A DNA stretch of 64,000 bases from assembly GCA_965237595.1 (NCBI GenBank), contig CBDEFY010000006.1:682001-746000 (forward strand). The letters are read 5' to 3'. The notes beneath the pieces were generated by a model. It saw only the letters and a list, made by a program, of their open reading frames with translations, did no database searches and was not told where the DNA came from. Each line of letters begins with the position of its first letter. The first letter of the stretch is position 1. The DNA is from UBA9611 sp965237595 (lineage in GTDB: Bacteria > Chloroflexota > Dehalococcoidia > Lucifugimonadales > UBA3495). This document shows, piece by piece, positions 53,627 to 62,351 of the stretch. The position numbers and the translations under genes were made by a program.

Positions 53627-54691
53627 CTACTTGAAATTGGGTACTACTTTTTCGTTGATGAGTTTTACGGCTTTTATCTGGTGCTCCAGGGGTATGTTGC
53701 AGCCAAAGTTGACCTCGTAGATGATCTGGGTCAGACCCAGTTCTTCTTGAAGCTGCCGCAACCGGTCAACCACCGACTCTGGGGCACCATAAATCACGGT
53801 GTTGGCCAAAACGTCCTCATAGCTCATGGCTTTGATGCGCTTGGCCTGGGCCATGCGGTCGTCATTGGCCGAAATCCCTTCCTGGGTGGCCGAACGGGTA
53901 ATCACATTGACCAGCCGCTGCATCTGGAACATGGTGCTTTCTTTGGGTTCCGAGTAGGCCATTTCCTCCGTCTCAGCCACGTAGACCGGCACTCTGAGTC
54001 CCACGTCCACCGGTCCAACGTGACCCGCTTCCTTCCGGGCCTGATGGAACTCGCCGATCAAGGGCTTCAGGTCCAGCAGCGTGGTAACCCGGGACGGGTT
54101 GATGAAAATGGGATATCCCATCCGCCCCACCATCTCGAAAGTTTCCGCCGAAGTGGCGCCGATCCGAATCGGAGGATGGGGCTTCTGCACCGGCTGGGGC
54201 ACTACGCATACGTCTTCGAACTGATAATACTGGCCCTGGAAGGAAAATCTCTCGCCGGTCCAGCTTTTCAGGATTACCTCCAGGCATTCGTCGAACCGGC
54301 CTCTGCTCTCCGCGTAGGACATGCCGTAGCCGTGATAAACATTGGCGAAGGCGGAGCGGCCGACGCCGAAGTCCAACCGGCCCTCGCTCAGGTGGTCCAG
54401 CGTAGCAATCTCCTCGGCGATACGCACCGGGTTCCGCAGCGGCAAGACGTGGACCGCCAGCCCAATCTTGATTTTGTTAGTCCGGGCGGCAACGGCCCCG
54501 GCCACGGTGATGGGGGCCGACAGGACCGACCGGCCCGGGTCGAAGTGGTATTCGGCTAGCCAAATCCCCTCCGAGCCTGAATCCTCGGCCGCTTCAATCA
54601 ACTGCATGGAATCTTTGAAGATTTGGGCCTGAGTAGTGCCCTCGCGGGAGGGATACTCCACGAACAGTCCGAACTCCATTTTGGGCTCCAA
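53627..54691 (-). CDS. LLM-class flavin-dependent oxidoreductase
   Basis: The 354-aa protein begins MEPKMEFGLFVEYPSREG and has SEGIWLAEYHFDPGRSVL, KIKIGLAVHVLPLRNPVRIAEE, LSEGRLDFGVGRSAFANVYHGYG and KPHPPIRIGATSAETFEMVG. This is the alkanal monooxygenase-like subgroup. It is first in a run with the cupin and Fe-ADH genes. Cofactor may be FMNH2 or F420; the sequence does not settle it. Confidence 0.86.
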   Translation of the reverse strand: MEPKMEFGLFVEYPSREGTTQAQIFKDSMQLIEAAEDSGSEGIWLAEYHFDPGRSVLSAPITVAGAVAARTNKIKIGLAVHVLPLRNPVRIAEEIATLDHLSEGRLDFGVGRSAFANVYHGYGMSYAESRGRFDECLEVILKSWTGERFSFQGQYYQFEDVCVVPQPVQKPHPPIRIGATSAETFEMVGRMGYPIFINPSRVTTLLDLKPLIGEFHQARKEAGHVGPVDVGLRVPVYVAETEEMAYSEPKESTMFQMQRLVNVITRSATQEGISANDDRMAQAKRIKAMSYEDVLANTVIYGAPESVVDRLRQLQEELGLTQIIYEVNFGCNIPLEHQIKAVKLINEKVVPNFK

Positions 54692-54804
54692 CGGGCGCGA
54701 ATTCTGAGTTCGTAAAACGTCCTGCTAATACTACACCACCGGCCAGCTAGCCGTTTTTGTTGCTTCGCAGGTTTAGTGCGCAGATTTAGCGCGAAGGAAG
54801 ATGA

Positions 54805-55878
54805 TTACATCGCGTCTTCCACTTGGCGGCGCAAGCCTTTTATCCAGAGCCGGAGCAAATAGTTGGAGGAAACAGCGGGGAGGGAAAGGGCCATCATACG
54901 GTAGACCCACCTGCGGCTGACCTTGGCGGTGGAGTCTGGGTCCAGCCAGGAAGGGCTACGGGCCAGCCGGGCCAGGGTGGCCAGACCCAAGAGCAGGGGC
55001 CACAAACAAGCCAATCGCAAGCGGACCGAGCGGCGCGGCACGGCCAGCAGATATCTTTCGGCGGCGTCGAAATGGCCCAAGGCTGTCCGCATCCATTCGG
55101 CCAGGACGGACCGGGCGGGTCCTTCGTTCTCCGGGTCCAATAGGTCCTCTGGGACCAGGCCGGCGGCCGCCAGATGGTCGGCGGGGAGATAGCAACGGCC
55201 CATGCGCAAGTCCCGGGGCACGTCCCGCAGGACATTGGTCAACTGCAATGCCTTGCCGAAACGGACGCCGGTGTCCGACATCTTCGACACGTCCCAATCT
55301 CCCAGTTCCCGTTGATGGGCCGCCACAACCTTGGTCCAGAACTCGCCGACACAACCGGCAACCAGATAGATATACCGGTCCAAGTCGGTTGCAGATGGAA
55401 GGGCTGCCAGTTTCCCGGAGTCGTCAACGGGGAAGATAGTCATGTCCATCTCCATGCCTTGGATCAGTGTGGTGGCCACCCATCGGACCTGCTCGCGGTC
55501 GGCGGCGTCCAGGGACTCCAGTAGAGCGAAGATGTCGACCAACGACCCGAACATGGCCTGCTCTTGGAGAGACGATGTGCCCTCCATCGTTTGGGAGACG
55601 AGTTCCTGCAAGACCGCCAAGTCTGCCGGTCCAGCTACCTGAGTTCGCAGAGTGACCAACCCCTGAAGGCGCTGCCCAGGACGGGCGGGCTGGTCGGCAA
55701 CAGTGTCGGCGGCGCGGGCCAACAGGTAGGCCAGCCCCACCGTTTCGCGCAGCTCTTTGGGGAGGACGCGGATGGTCAGGTAGAAGGAACGGGAGACACC
55801 CCTTAATACGGTGGTCAGAACCTGGTTGCGGCGGGCGGCGTCCACGGGCGGGAGCCCAGAGGTGGTTGTCCCGGTCAT
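54805..55878 (-). CDS. Squalene/phytoene synthase
   Basis: The 357-aa head-to-head prenyltransferase has both Asp motifs: LLARAADTVAD (first DxxxD) and TNVLRDVPRDLRMGRCYLP (second). VSRSFYLTIRVLPKELRETVGLAYL and VAGCVGEFWTKV are typical of squalene synthase more than CrtB. It would join two farnesyl diphosphates, giving squalene for hopanoids or sterol-like lipids. No hpn or crt gene is beside it; thiI is 2 bp upstream, an unexpected operon partner. Confidence 0.85.
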   Translation of the reverse strand: MTGTTTSGLPPVDAARRNQVLTTVLRGVSRSFYLTIRVLPKELRETVGLAYLLARAADTVADQPARPGQRLQGLVTLRTQVAGPADLAVLQELVSQTMEGTSSLQEQAMFGSLVDIFALLESLDAADREQVRWVATTLIQGMEMDMTIFPVDDSGKLAALPSATDLDRYIYLVAGCVGEFWTKVVAAHQRELGDWDVSKMSDTGVRFGKALQLTNVLRDVPRDLRMGRCYLPADHLAAAGLVPEDLLDPENEGPARSVLAEWMRTALGHFDAAERYLLAVPRRSVRLRLACLWPLLLGLATLARLARSPSWLDPDSTAKVSRRWVYRMMALSLPAVSSNYLLRLWIKGLRRQVEDAM

Positions 55879-55880
55879 GG

Positions 55881-57074
55881 CTACCGGACCAGCGCGGCGG
55901 CCTCCGGAGAGGCAAAGTGGCGGCGTTCGGTGTTCTCCAACGCCTCCTGCACCATCTCGTCCACCGCCAGGTTTTCCTCCAGCCGCAACACCGTGTCCAG
56001 GTCGGCCTTGGTCTCCGGATGTTTGGGGACGAAGAGGGTGCAGCAGTCCTGGTCGGGCAGGATGGATATGGGGAAGGTACCTATGCCCCGGGCCATATCC
56101 ACTATCTCTTCTTTATTGGAACCAATCAACGGCCGGAGTATGGGCATGTCGGCCGACTGGTCTACGACGGCGATATTGTCCAGGGTCTGGGAACTCACCT
56201 GGCCGCAGCTCTCGCCGGTGACGATGGCCTTAGCCCGGTTGCGGCTGGCGAGAGCTTCGGTAATCCGCACCATGGCCCGCCGGTAGAGCACCACTCGGTA
56301 GGACGGCGGGGAAGAGAGAATGATTTTTTTCTGAATCTCGGCCAAGGGCGCCAGGAAGAGGTTGGACTCGTACTGGTGCCGAGTCAGGTGCTGCACTAGG
56401 TCCACGGCTTTCTCTATCGAGGTGCGGTCCACCAGAGGATAGCTGTGGAAGTGGACGAACATGGCCTGGCAACCCCTTTTCATCATCTGCCACGCCGCCA
56501 CCGGCGAGTCGATGCCACCGGAGAGCATCACGGCAACCTTGCCACTGACCCCCACCGGCAGGCCGCCGTGGGCCTTCACCTCGTCGAAATAGACCAGGAA
56601 ACTTTTAGGCTGAATGTCGATGTAGATGCAGATGTCAGGGTCCTTGAGGCGCACCTGGGCCCCGGTTAGGTCTTTGACGAAGGCCCCAAGGTCCCGGTTG
56701 ATCTCTTCTGACTTCATGGGGAACCGCTTGTCCGCACGGTTGGTGGTGATGCGGAAGGACTCAAATTCGCGGCCGTCCAGTAGCTGGGGCAGCCTGGTCT
56801 TCAGACCGGCCAAATCTCGAGGCAGGTCGTAGGCCTTGTAGAATTTGGCCACGCCGAATACATCTTTAATCCGGCACTTGACCTCGGGCCAACAATCTTC
56901 ATCGGAGAGTGTCAGGCCCACCATCAACTGGCCTTGCCAAACTCGCTCAACCCCAGACCCCCTGGTGGCGATGCGCAAGTTATCGGTTAACTTGCGCATG
57001 AACCAGGGACGGTTCTTGCCCTTTAGGGCCAGCTCGTGGGTCTTGACGATGGCGTGTGATTTAAGGTCTTCCAT
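55881..57074 (-). CDS. thiI: tRNA 4-thiouridine synthetase ThiI (no rhodanese domain)
   Basis: The 397-aa protein has an N-terminal ferredoxin-like/THUMP part (ELALKGKNRPWFMRKLTDNL), a PP-loop ATP site VAVMLSGGIDSPVAAWQM, and TGESCGQVSSQTLDNI, the region of the conserved Cys. It ends after LEENLAVDEMVQEALEN and lacks the C-terminal rhodanese domain found in E. coli ThiI, as in many bacteria where a separate desulfurase supplies sulfur. It makes s4U8 in tRNA and may serve thiamine synthesis. Confidence 0.92.
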   Translation of the reverse strand: MEDLKSHAIVKTHELALKGKNRPWFMRKLTDNLRIATRGSGVERVWQGQLMVGLTLSDEDCWPEVKCRIKDVFGVAKFYKAYDLPRDLAGLKTRLPQLLDGREFESFRITTNRADKRFPMKSEEINRDLGAFVKDLTGAQVRLKDPDICIYIDIQPKSFLVYFDEVKAHGGLPVGVSGKVAVMLSGGIDSPVAAWQMMKRGCQAMFVHFHSYPLVDRTSIEKAVDLVQHLTRHQYESNLFLAPLAEIQKKIILSSPPSYRVVLYRRAMVRITEALASRNRAKAIVTGESCGQVSSQTLDNIAVVDQSADMPILRPLIGSNKEEIVDMARGIGTFPISILPDQDCCTLFVPKHPETKADLDTVLRLEENLAVDEMVQEALENTERRHFASPEAAALVR

Positions 57075-57106
57075 ACGGGGATATTGTACCCGATGTCCCG
57101 GAGCGA

Positions 57107-57131
57107 AATCCCCCCAGCACCCCTTTGCAAT
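57107..57131. repeat. Left half of palindromic repeat copy 3, split by the transposon
   Basis: GAAATCCCCCCAGCACCCC followed by TTTGCAAT (57124-57131). The right half resumes at 63363 with TTTGCAATGGGGG and ends in GGGGGATTT at 63461. Joined at one TTTGCAAT, it restores CCCC-TTTGCAAT-GGGG, a normal hairpin of this repeat family. Confidence 0.8.
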
Positions 57132-57155
57132 GGCAATAATATACTTGACTCAGTA
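57132..57155 (+). repeat. Left terminal inverted repeat of the IS1595-type transposon
   Basis: 24 bp, 23 identical to the reverse complement of 63339-63362; the one difference is at 57150 (T versus A). It contains an inward-facing TTGACT. Confidence 0.92.
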
Positions 57156-57176
57156 AGGGGGGGGGGGGGGGATAGT
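57145..57176 (+). promoter_or_regulatory. Possible length-variable promoter with G15 run for the RelA/SpoT passenger
   Basis: TTGACT (57145-57150) inside the inverted repeat could be a -35. GATAGT (57171-57176) is the nearest -10-like hexamer. The spacer is 20 bp and consists of CAGTAA plus 14 of 15 G (57157-57171). About 17 bp would need a run near 12. Confidence 0.4.
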
Positions 57177-57361
57177 TTATCATATTGGGTATTATGGCAT
57201 TTACAGAACCGAAATATCTGGATGACATTGTGGACTTAGTGGGGGAAGCTTTCAATAATGATTCCTCGGCTAGGAATGCGTTGGAAGTTCAAGGCATAGA
57301 CTGCCTAGAAGTAATTAACAATAGGCGTGCTGCCCACAACTATCCACTGAGGTGGACCCAA

Positions 57362-58294
57362 TTAGTTGGACAGGTTTGGTGCAAAACTAAGTGGGAGTTC
57401 CGCCGTCTTTCCAAGGTCTGAGAACGCTCCGTTCGGTGCCCGTTTCCCATTGATTGACCGTTCATCTGATGGCGCCAAGTCTCCTTTGAACACCTCAGCC
57501 GGTGTCCGGTAGCCCAAGGCCTGGTGGGGTCTTTGGTTGTTGTAGAAGCTGAAGTATGCGTCAAGCCCGGCCTTGGCTTCTCGCCCGTTGGAGTAGGCTT
57601 TCAGGTAGACCTCCTCGTACTTAACCGTGCGCCACAGCCGCTCCAACAAGATGTTGTCGGTGTAGCGTCCCTTCCCGTCCATGCTGATTCTCACTCCGTG
57701 CTGCTCTAGGAGACCGGTGAAGGCTTCGCCGGTGAACTGGCTGCCCTGGTCGGTGTTGAAGACCTCTGGCTTCCCCTTGCCAAGCGCTTCCTCCAATGTC
57801 TCGACACAGAAATCAGCATCCAAGGTGTTGGAAAGACGCCAGGCCACCACGTACCGCGTGTACCAATCCATGATGGCCACCAGGTATAAGAAACCCTTGG
57901 CCATGGGGATGTAGGTGATGTCGGCGGCCCACACCTGATTTGGTCTGGTGATCTCCATGCCGCTCAGGAGGTAGGGATATAGCCCCGGCTTGCTGGTCCG
58001 GGGCCACCGGTAGATGGCACGTAGTCCCATGGTCCGCATCAGACGCTGGACCCGCTTCCGGTTCACCCTGTGACCTTGAGTGCCCAGCCAGACCCTCATG
58101 CGCCGCGACCCGTAGAAGGGGGTACTTAGGTACTGGTGGTCCATCGCCTTCATCACGGTCAGGTTCTCCGAGCAAGTCCCCTTGCGCCGGTAGTTTAGGC
58201 TGGACCTGCTGATGCTCAGTAAGGCGCACTGTCTCACTGTGGACAAGGCTGGGTGCCGCCGGTCCACCATCTCCCGCCGCCGCTCCCGGCTCAT
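57362..58294 (-). CDS. IS3-family transposase OrfB, copy 1
   Basis: The 310-aa rve-type integrase has the DDE triad in WAADITYIPMAKG, VFNTDQGSQFTGE and NILLERLWRTVKYEEVY. N-terminal HTH_21 region: VRQCALLSISRSSLNYRRKG. It lacks four residues (between SKPG and YPYLLS) present in copies 2 and 3. Its ATG overlaps the orfA stop as ATGA, suggesting translational coupling in place of the usual -1 frameshift of the IS3 family. Confidence 0.9.
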   Translation of the reverse strand: MSRERRREMVDRRHPALSTVRQCALLSISRSSLNYRRKGTCSENLTVMKAMDHQYLSTPFYGSRRMRVWLGTQGHRVNRKRVQRLMRTMGLRAIYRWPRTSKPGLYPYLLSGMEITRPNQVWAADITYIPMAKGFLYLVAIMDWYTRYVVAWRLSNTLDADFCVETLEEALGKGKPEVFNTDQGSQFTGEAFTGLLEQHGVRISMDGKGRYTDNILLERLWRTVKYEEVYLKAYSNGREAKAGLDAYFSFYNNQRPHQALGYRTPAEVFKGDLAPSDERSINGKRAPNGAFSDLGKTAELPLSFAPNLSN

Positions 58295-58575
58295 GGACCG
58301 AGCCTCTCCGCCAAGAAATCCCGCTCAACCTTCAGTTGGCCGATCTGCTGATAGAGCCGGGCAACAAGGACCGCATCGCTCTTCTGGCGTTTGTCTTGGT
58401 TCCCACCAAAGACGCCGACCGCTCCTTCCAACAAGGACTTCTTCCAGGCCTGGATCTGCCCGGGATGGACCTCGTAGCGGGCGGCCAGTTGGGCCACCGT
58501 CTCTTCACCCTTCACCGCTTCCAGGGCCACCTTGGCCTTGAATGTTGGGCTGTGCTTCCTCCGCTCTTTTGACAT
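58291..58575 (-). CDS. IS3-family OrfA, copy 1
   Basis: The 94-aa HTH protein begins MSKERRKHSPTFKAKVALEA; GGAGGAG lies 6 nt before this ATG, so a start six codons earlier is less likely. Contains TVAQLAARYEVHPGQIQAWK (recognition helix) and a leucine-rich C-terminal segment. It binds the element ends together with OrfB. Confidence 0.9.
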   Translation of the reverse strand: MSKERRKHSPTFKAKVALEAVKGEETVAQLAARYEVHPGQIQAWKKSLLEGAVGVFGGNQDKRQKSDAVLVARLYQQIGQLKVERDFLAERLGP

Positions 58576-58900
58576 GTCCCACTCCTCCCTCACAGCAACA
58601 GCTGTGGCTATTTTAGGAGCAGAACTCTCACTTAACCACCTGTCCGAATTTCCGGGTCCACCTCAGACAACGCAGTGCTCGTGTAGACAACACCGCGTTA
58701 GTTGCCCAGAGAATTAAACGCCTTTCTTCTATCCAGGATAAGCTGAAAAGATATGATTGGCTAACCCTCTCCGAAATGCAGGATGTCGCTGGGTGTCGGG
58801 TGATCGTGAATGAGGTGGACCCGGAAATTCGGACGGGTGGTTAAGTGAGAGTTCTGCTCCTAAAATAGCCACAGCTGTTGCTGTGAGGGAGGAGTGGGAC

Positions 58901-59185
58901 ATGTCAAAAGAGCGGAGGAAGCACAGCCCAACATTCAAGGCCAAGGTGGCCCTGGAAGCGGTGAAGGGTGAAGAGACGGTGGCCCAACTGGCCGCCCGCT
59001 ACGAGGTCCATCCCGGGCAGATCCAGGCCTGGAAGAAGTCCTTGTTGGAAGGAGCGGTCGGCGTCTTTGGTGGGAACCAAGACAAACGCCAGAAGAGCGA
59101 TGGGGTCCTTGTTGCCCGGCTCTATCAGCAGATCGGCCAACTGAAGGTTGAGCGGGATTTCTTGGCGGAGAGGCTCGGTCCATGA
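58901..59185 (+). CDS. IS3-family OrfA, copy 2
   Basis: Same 94-aa protein as in copy 1, with one difference (KSDGVLVARL in place of KSDAVLVARL). GGAGGAG precedes the ATG. The stop overlaps the orfB start by ATGA. Confidence 0.9.
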   Translation: MSKERRKHSPTFKAKVALEAVKGEETVAQLAARYEVHPGQIQAWKKSLLEGAVGVFGGNQDKRQKSDGVLVARLYQQIGQLKVERDFLAERLGP

Positions 59186-60126
59186 GCCGGGAGCGGCGGC
59201 GGGAGATGGTGGACCGGCGGCACCCAGCCTTGTCCACAGTGAGACAGTGCGCCTTACTGAGCATCAGCAGGTCCAGCCTAAACTACCGGCGCAAGGGGAC
59301 TTGCTCGGAGAACCTGACCGTGATGAAGGCGATGGACCACCAGTACCTAAGTACCCCCTTCTACGGGTCGCGGCGCATGAGGGTCTGGCTGGGCACTCAA
59401 GGTCACAGGGTGAACCGGAAGCGGGTCCAGCGTCTGATGCGGACCATGGGACTACGTGCCATCTACCGGTGGCCCCGGACCAGCAAGCCGGGGCCAGGGC
59501 ACAAGGTGTATCCCTACCTCCTGAGCGGCATGGAGATCACCAGACCAAATCAGGTGTGGGCCGCCGACATCACCTACATCCCCATGGCCAAGGGTTTCTT
59601 ATACCTGGTGGCCATCATGGATTGGTACACGCGGTACGTGGTGGCCTGGCGTCTTTCCAACACCTTGGATGCTGATTTCTGTGTCGAGACATTGGAGGAA
59701 GCGCTTGGCAAGGGGAAGCCAGAGGTCTTCAACACCGACCAGGGCAGCCAGTTCACCGGCGAAGCCTTCACCGGTCTCCTAGAGCAGCACGGAGTGAGAA
59801 TCAGCATGGACGGGAAGGGACGCTACACCGACAACATCTTGTTGGAGCGGCTGTGGCGCACGGTTAAGTACGAGGAGGTCTACCTGAAAGCCTACTCCAA
59901 CGGGCGAGAAGCCAAGGCCGGGCTTGATGCATACTTCAGCTTCTACAACAACCAAAGACCCCACCAGGCCTTGGGCTACCGGACACCGGCTGAGGTGTTC
60001 AAAGGAGACTTGGCGCCATCAGATGAACGGTCAATCAATGGGAAACGGACACCGAACGGAGCGTTCTCAGACCTTGGAAAGACGGCGGAACTCTCACTTA
60101 GTTTTGCACCAAACCTGTCCAACTGA
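59182..60126 (+). CDS. IS3-family transposase OrfB, copy 2 (complete)
   Basis: 314 aa with the full DDE set (ADITYIP, NTDQGSQF, ERLWRTVKYEE) and RPHQALGYRTPAEVF near the end. This is the only one of the three copies with both genes intact and full length, so it could supply transposase to the others. Confidence 0.92.
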   Translation: MSRERRREMVDRRHPALSTVRQCALLSISRSSLNYRRKGTCSENLTVMKAMDHQYLSTPFYGSRRMRVWLGTQGHRVNRKRVQRLMRTMGLRAIYRWPRTSKPGPGHKVYPYLLSGMEITRPNQVWAADITYIPMAKGFLYLVAIMDWYTRYVVAWRLSNTLDADFCVETLEEALGKGKPEVFNTDQGSQFTGEAFTGLLEQHGVRISMDGKGRYTDNILLERLWRTVKYEEVYLKAYSNGREAKAGLDAYFSFYNNQRPHQALGYRTPAEVFKGDLAPSDERSINGKRTPNGAFSDLGKTAELSLSFAPNLSN

Positions 60127-60870
60127 TTGGGTCCACCTCAGAATACAGTGGAGCAAGTCTACGGTCTTGTGGAGATATACAGTGGCAAGTACGCCGGGCA
60201 TGAACTCGCAACTACGAATGACTATATCCAGAATCCTAAGAGTGATGGGTACAGAAGTTATCACCTAGTGTATCGATACTACAATAACAATAGTCCGATT
60301 TATGACGGATTGAAGATCGAAATGCAATTTCGGTCAGTGTTGCAACATTGCTGGGCGACTGCTGTTGAGATAGCTGATATTTTCTACAGAGAGGGGTTGA
60401 AGGCACACCGTGGTTCACCAGACTGGCAGCGCTTTTTCGCGCTAATGGGGGCTGCTATCGCTATGAAGGAAGAGTCTCATCGTGTACCACGAACCCCCAG
60501 CGATCAGCAAGAGTTGTTTGCTGAGTTACGTGAATATGCTACAAAATTGGACATAATTAATCGATTAGATGCTTTGGGTCGAACACTCAACATCATGGGC
60601 GAAGCCAATTTAAGGGCGCGCAGAATCAAGTACGTTGTACTCGTCCTTGAGCCAAGCGCGGGTAATGAGCAACTCCAATTGTACGGATTCCGCGCCAACG
60701 ATATCGAAGAAGCCACAAGGCGATACGAGGAATCAGAAAGGCTTAAATCCGCAGGTGGTGATGCCGTACTCGTATCTGTATCAGATGCGACATCTCTACG
60801 GCGGGCCTACCCAAATTACTTCCTTGACACGACTGTTTTTCTAGAAACCCTCAACGAATTTATCTCATGA

Positions 60871-60987
60871 ATTCGTTAGATTCGGCTGGCCAGAGTCTCT
60901 CGGATTTTGCCTTTTCACAATCCTTTTTGCTAGCCGCCGAAACTTTTGAAACGCCGTTACATTCTCATGTTTCGGTGGCGGGTAGTC
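60871..60987. other. Noncoding tail between the RelA/SpoT stop and IS3 copy 3
   Basis: 117 bp, AT-rich, no gene seen. It ends GTC at the IS3 junction. Confidence 0.4.
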
Positions 60988-61077
60988 TGAGGTGGACCCG
61001 GAAATTCGGACAGGTGGTTAAGTGAGAGTTCTGCTCCTAAAATAGCCACAGCTGTTGCTGTGAGGGAGGAGTGGGAC

Positions 61078-61362
61078 ATGTCAAAAGAGCGGAGGAAGCA
61101 CAGCCCAACATTCAAGGCCAAGGTGGCCCTGGAAGCGGTGAAGGGTGAAGAGACGGTGGCCCAACTGGCCGCCCGCTACGAGGTCCATCCCGGGCAGATC
61201 CAGGCCTGGAAGAAGTCCTTGTTGGAAGGAGCGGTCGGCGTCTTTGGTGGGAACCAAGACAAACGCCAGAAGAGCGATGCGGTCCTTGTTGCCCGGCTCT
61301 ATCAGCAGATCGGCCAACTGAAGGTTGAGCGGGATTTCTTGGCGGAGAGGCTCGGTCCATGA
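61078..61362 (+). CDS. IS3-family OrfA, copy 3
   Basis: Identical to OrfA of copy 1 over its 94 aa (KSDAVLVARL variant). GGAGGAG precedes the ATG at 61078; the stop overlaps the ATG of orfB. Confidence 0.9.
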   Translation: MSKERRKHSPTFKAKVALEAVKGEETVAQLAARYEVHPGQIQAWKKSLLEGAVGVFGGNQDKRQKSDAVLVARLYQQIGQLKVERDFLAERLGP

Positions 61363-62302
61363 GCCGGGAGCGGCGGCGGGAGATGGTGGACCGGCGGCAC
61401 CCAGCCTTGTCCACAGTGAGACAGTGCGCCTTACTGAGCATCAGCAGGTCCAGCCTAAACTACCGGCGCAAGGGGACTTGCTTGGAGAACTGACGGTGAT
61501 GAAGGCGATGGACCACCAGTACCTAAGTACCCCCTTCTACGGGTCGCGGCGCATGAGGGTCTGGCTGGGCACTCAAGGTCACAGGGTGAACCGGAAGCGG
61601 GTCCAGCGTCTGATGCGGACCATGGGACTACGTGCCATCTACCGGTGGCCCCGGACCAGCAAGCCGGGGCCAGGGCACAAGGTGTATCCCTACCTCCTGA
61701 GCGGCATGGAGATCACCAGACCAAATCAGGTGTGGGCCGCCGACATCACCTACATCCCCATGGCCAAGGGTTTCTTATACCTGGTGGCCATCATGGATTG
61801 GTACACGCGGTACGTGGTGGCCTGGCGTCTTTCCAACACCTTGGATGCTGATTTCTGTGTCGAGACATTGGAGGAAGCGCTTGGCAAGGGGAAGCCAGAG
61901 GTCTTCAACACCGACCAGGGCAGCCAGTTCACCGGCGAAGCCTTCACCGGTCTCCTAGAGCAGCACGGAGTGAGAATCAGCATGGACGGGAAGGGACGCT
62001 ACACCGACAACATCTTGTTGGAGCGGCTGTGGCGCACGGTTAAGTACGAGGAGGTCTACCTGAAAGCCTACTCCAACGGGCGAGAAGCCAAGGCCGGGCC
62101 TGACGCATACTTCAGCTTCTACAACAACCAAAGACCCCACCAGGCCTTGGGCTACCGGACACCGGCTGAGGTGTTCAAAGGAGACTTGGCGCCATCAGAT
62201 GAACGGTCAATCAATGGGAAACGGACACCAAGCAGAGCATTCTCAGACCTTGGAAAGACGGCGGAACTCTCACTTAGTTTTGCACCAAACCTGTCCAACT
62301 AA
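61359..62302 (+). pseudogene. IS3-family transposase OrfB, copy 3, frameshifted
   Basis: From ATG 61359 it matches copy 2 up to about codon 43 (GTCLEN), where AGAACTGACGG replaces AGAACCTGACCG, one base short, and the frame ends at TGA. The DDE part continues in another frame. That frame is by chance open back to 61325, in a reading that is nonsense over its first ~55 codons. So the transposase is probably not made, although all DDE residues are still encoded. Confidence 0.82.
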
Positions 62303-62351
62303 TTGGGTCCACCTCAGTCTTTCGGCATTTTTGTGTCTCCCTTTCTTATGC

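Larger units (their letters stand above)
57348..58665 (-). mobile_element. IS3-family element, copy 1 (minus orientation)
   Basis: Ends TGAGGTGGACCC (57348) and GGGTCCACCTCA (to 58665). Length is 1318 bp, 12 bp shorter than copy 2 owing to an in-frame loss in orfB. Flanking triplets are CAC and GAC, not identical, unlike copies 2 and 3. Confidence 0.88.
58811..60140 (+). mobile_element. IS3-family element, copy 2 (plus orientation)
   Basis: 1330 bp, from TGAGGTGGACCC to GGGTCCACCTCA, flanked by GAA on both sides (58808-58810, 60141-60143), a 3-bp duplication. Removing it and one GAA restores RelA/SpoT reading VIVNTVEQVYG. It appears complete. Confidence 0.93.
57194..60870 (+). pseudogene. 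RelA/SpoT-domain alarmone synthetase gene, split into three pieces by two IS3 insertions
   Basis: Piece 1 (57194-57347) reads MAFTEPKYLDDIVDLVGEAF to EVINNRRAAHNYP. Piece 2 (58666-58810) reads NTALVAQRIKRLSSIQDKLK to MQDVAGCRVIVN. Piece 3 (60144-60870) reads TVEQVYGLVEIYSGKY, DYIQNPKSDGYRSYHLVYRY, LKIEMQFRSVLQHCWATAVE and ends ETLNEFIS. Joined, they give 342 codons (341 aa plus stop) without any shift. The blocks are those of (p)ppGpp synthetases (PKxxGYRSxH and ExQxR-x-xxxHxWA). No HD hydrolase domain is present, so it is a small synthetase, possibly of the toxic type. Confidence 0.85.
60988..62316 (+). mobile_element. IS3-family element, copy 3 (plus orientation)
   Basis: 1329 bp with the same ends, flanked by GTC on both sides (60985-60987 and 62317-62319). 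It lies between the RelA/SpoT gene and the IS1595 transposase. One base shorter than copy 2 because of a deletion in orfB. Confidence 0.93.

Noticed and set aside
61325..62302. Single 325-codon transposase frame in IS3 copy 3
   Set aside because: Its first ~55 codons are the out-of-frame reading of orfA end and orfB start; comparison with copy 2 shows a one-base deletion in orfB, so this is a frameshift product.
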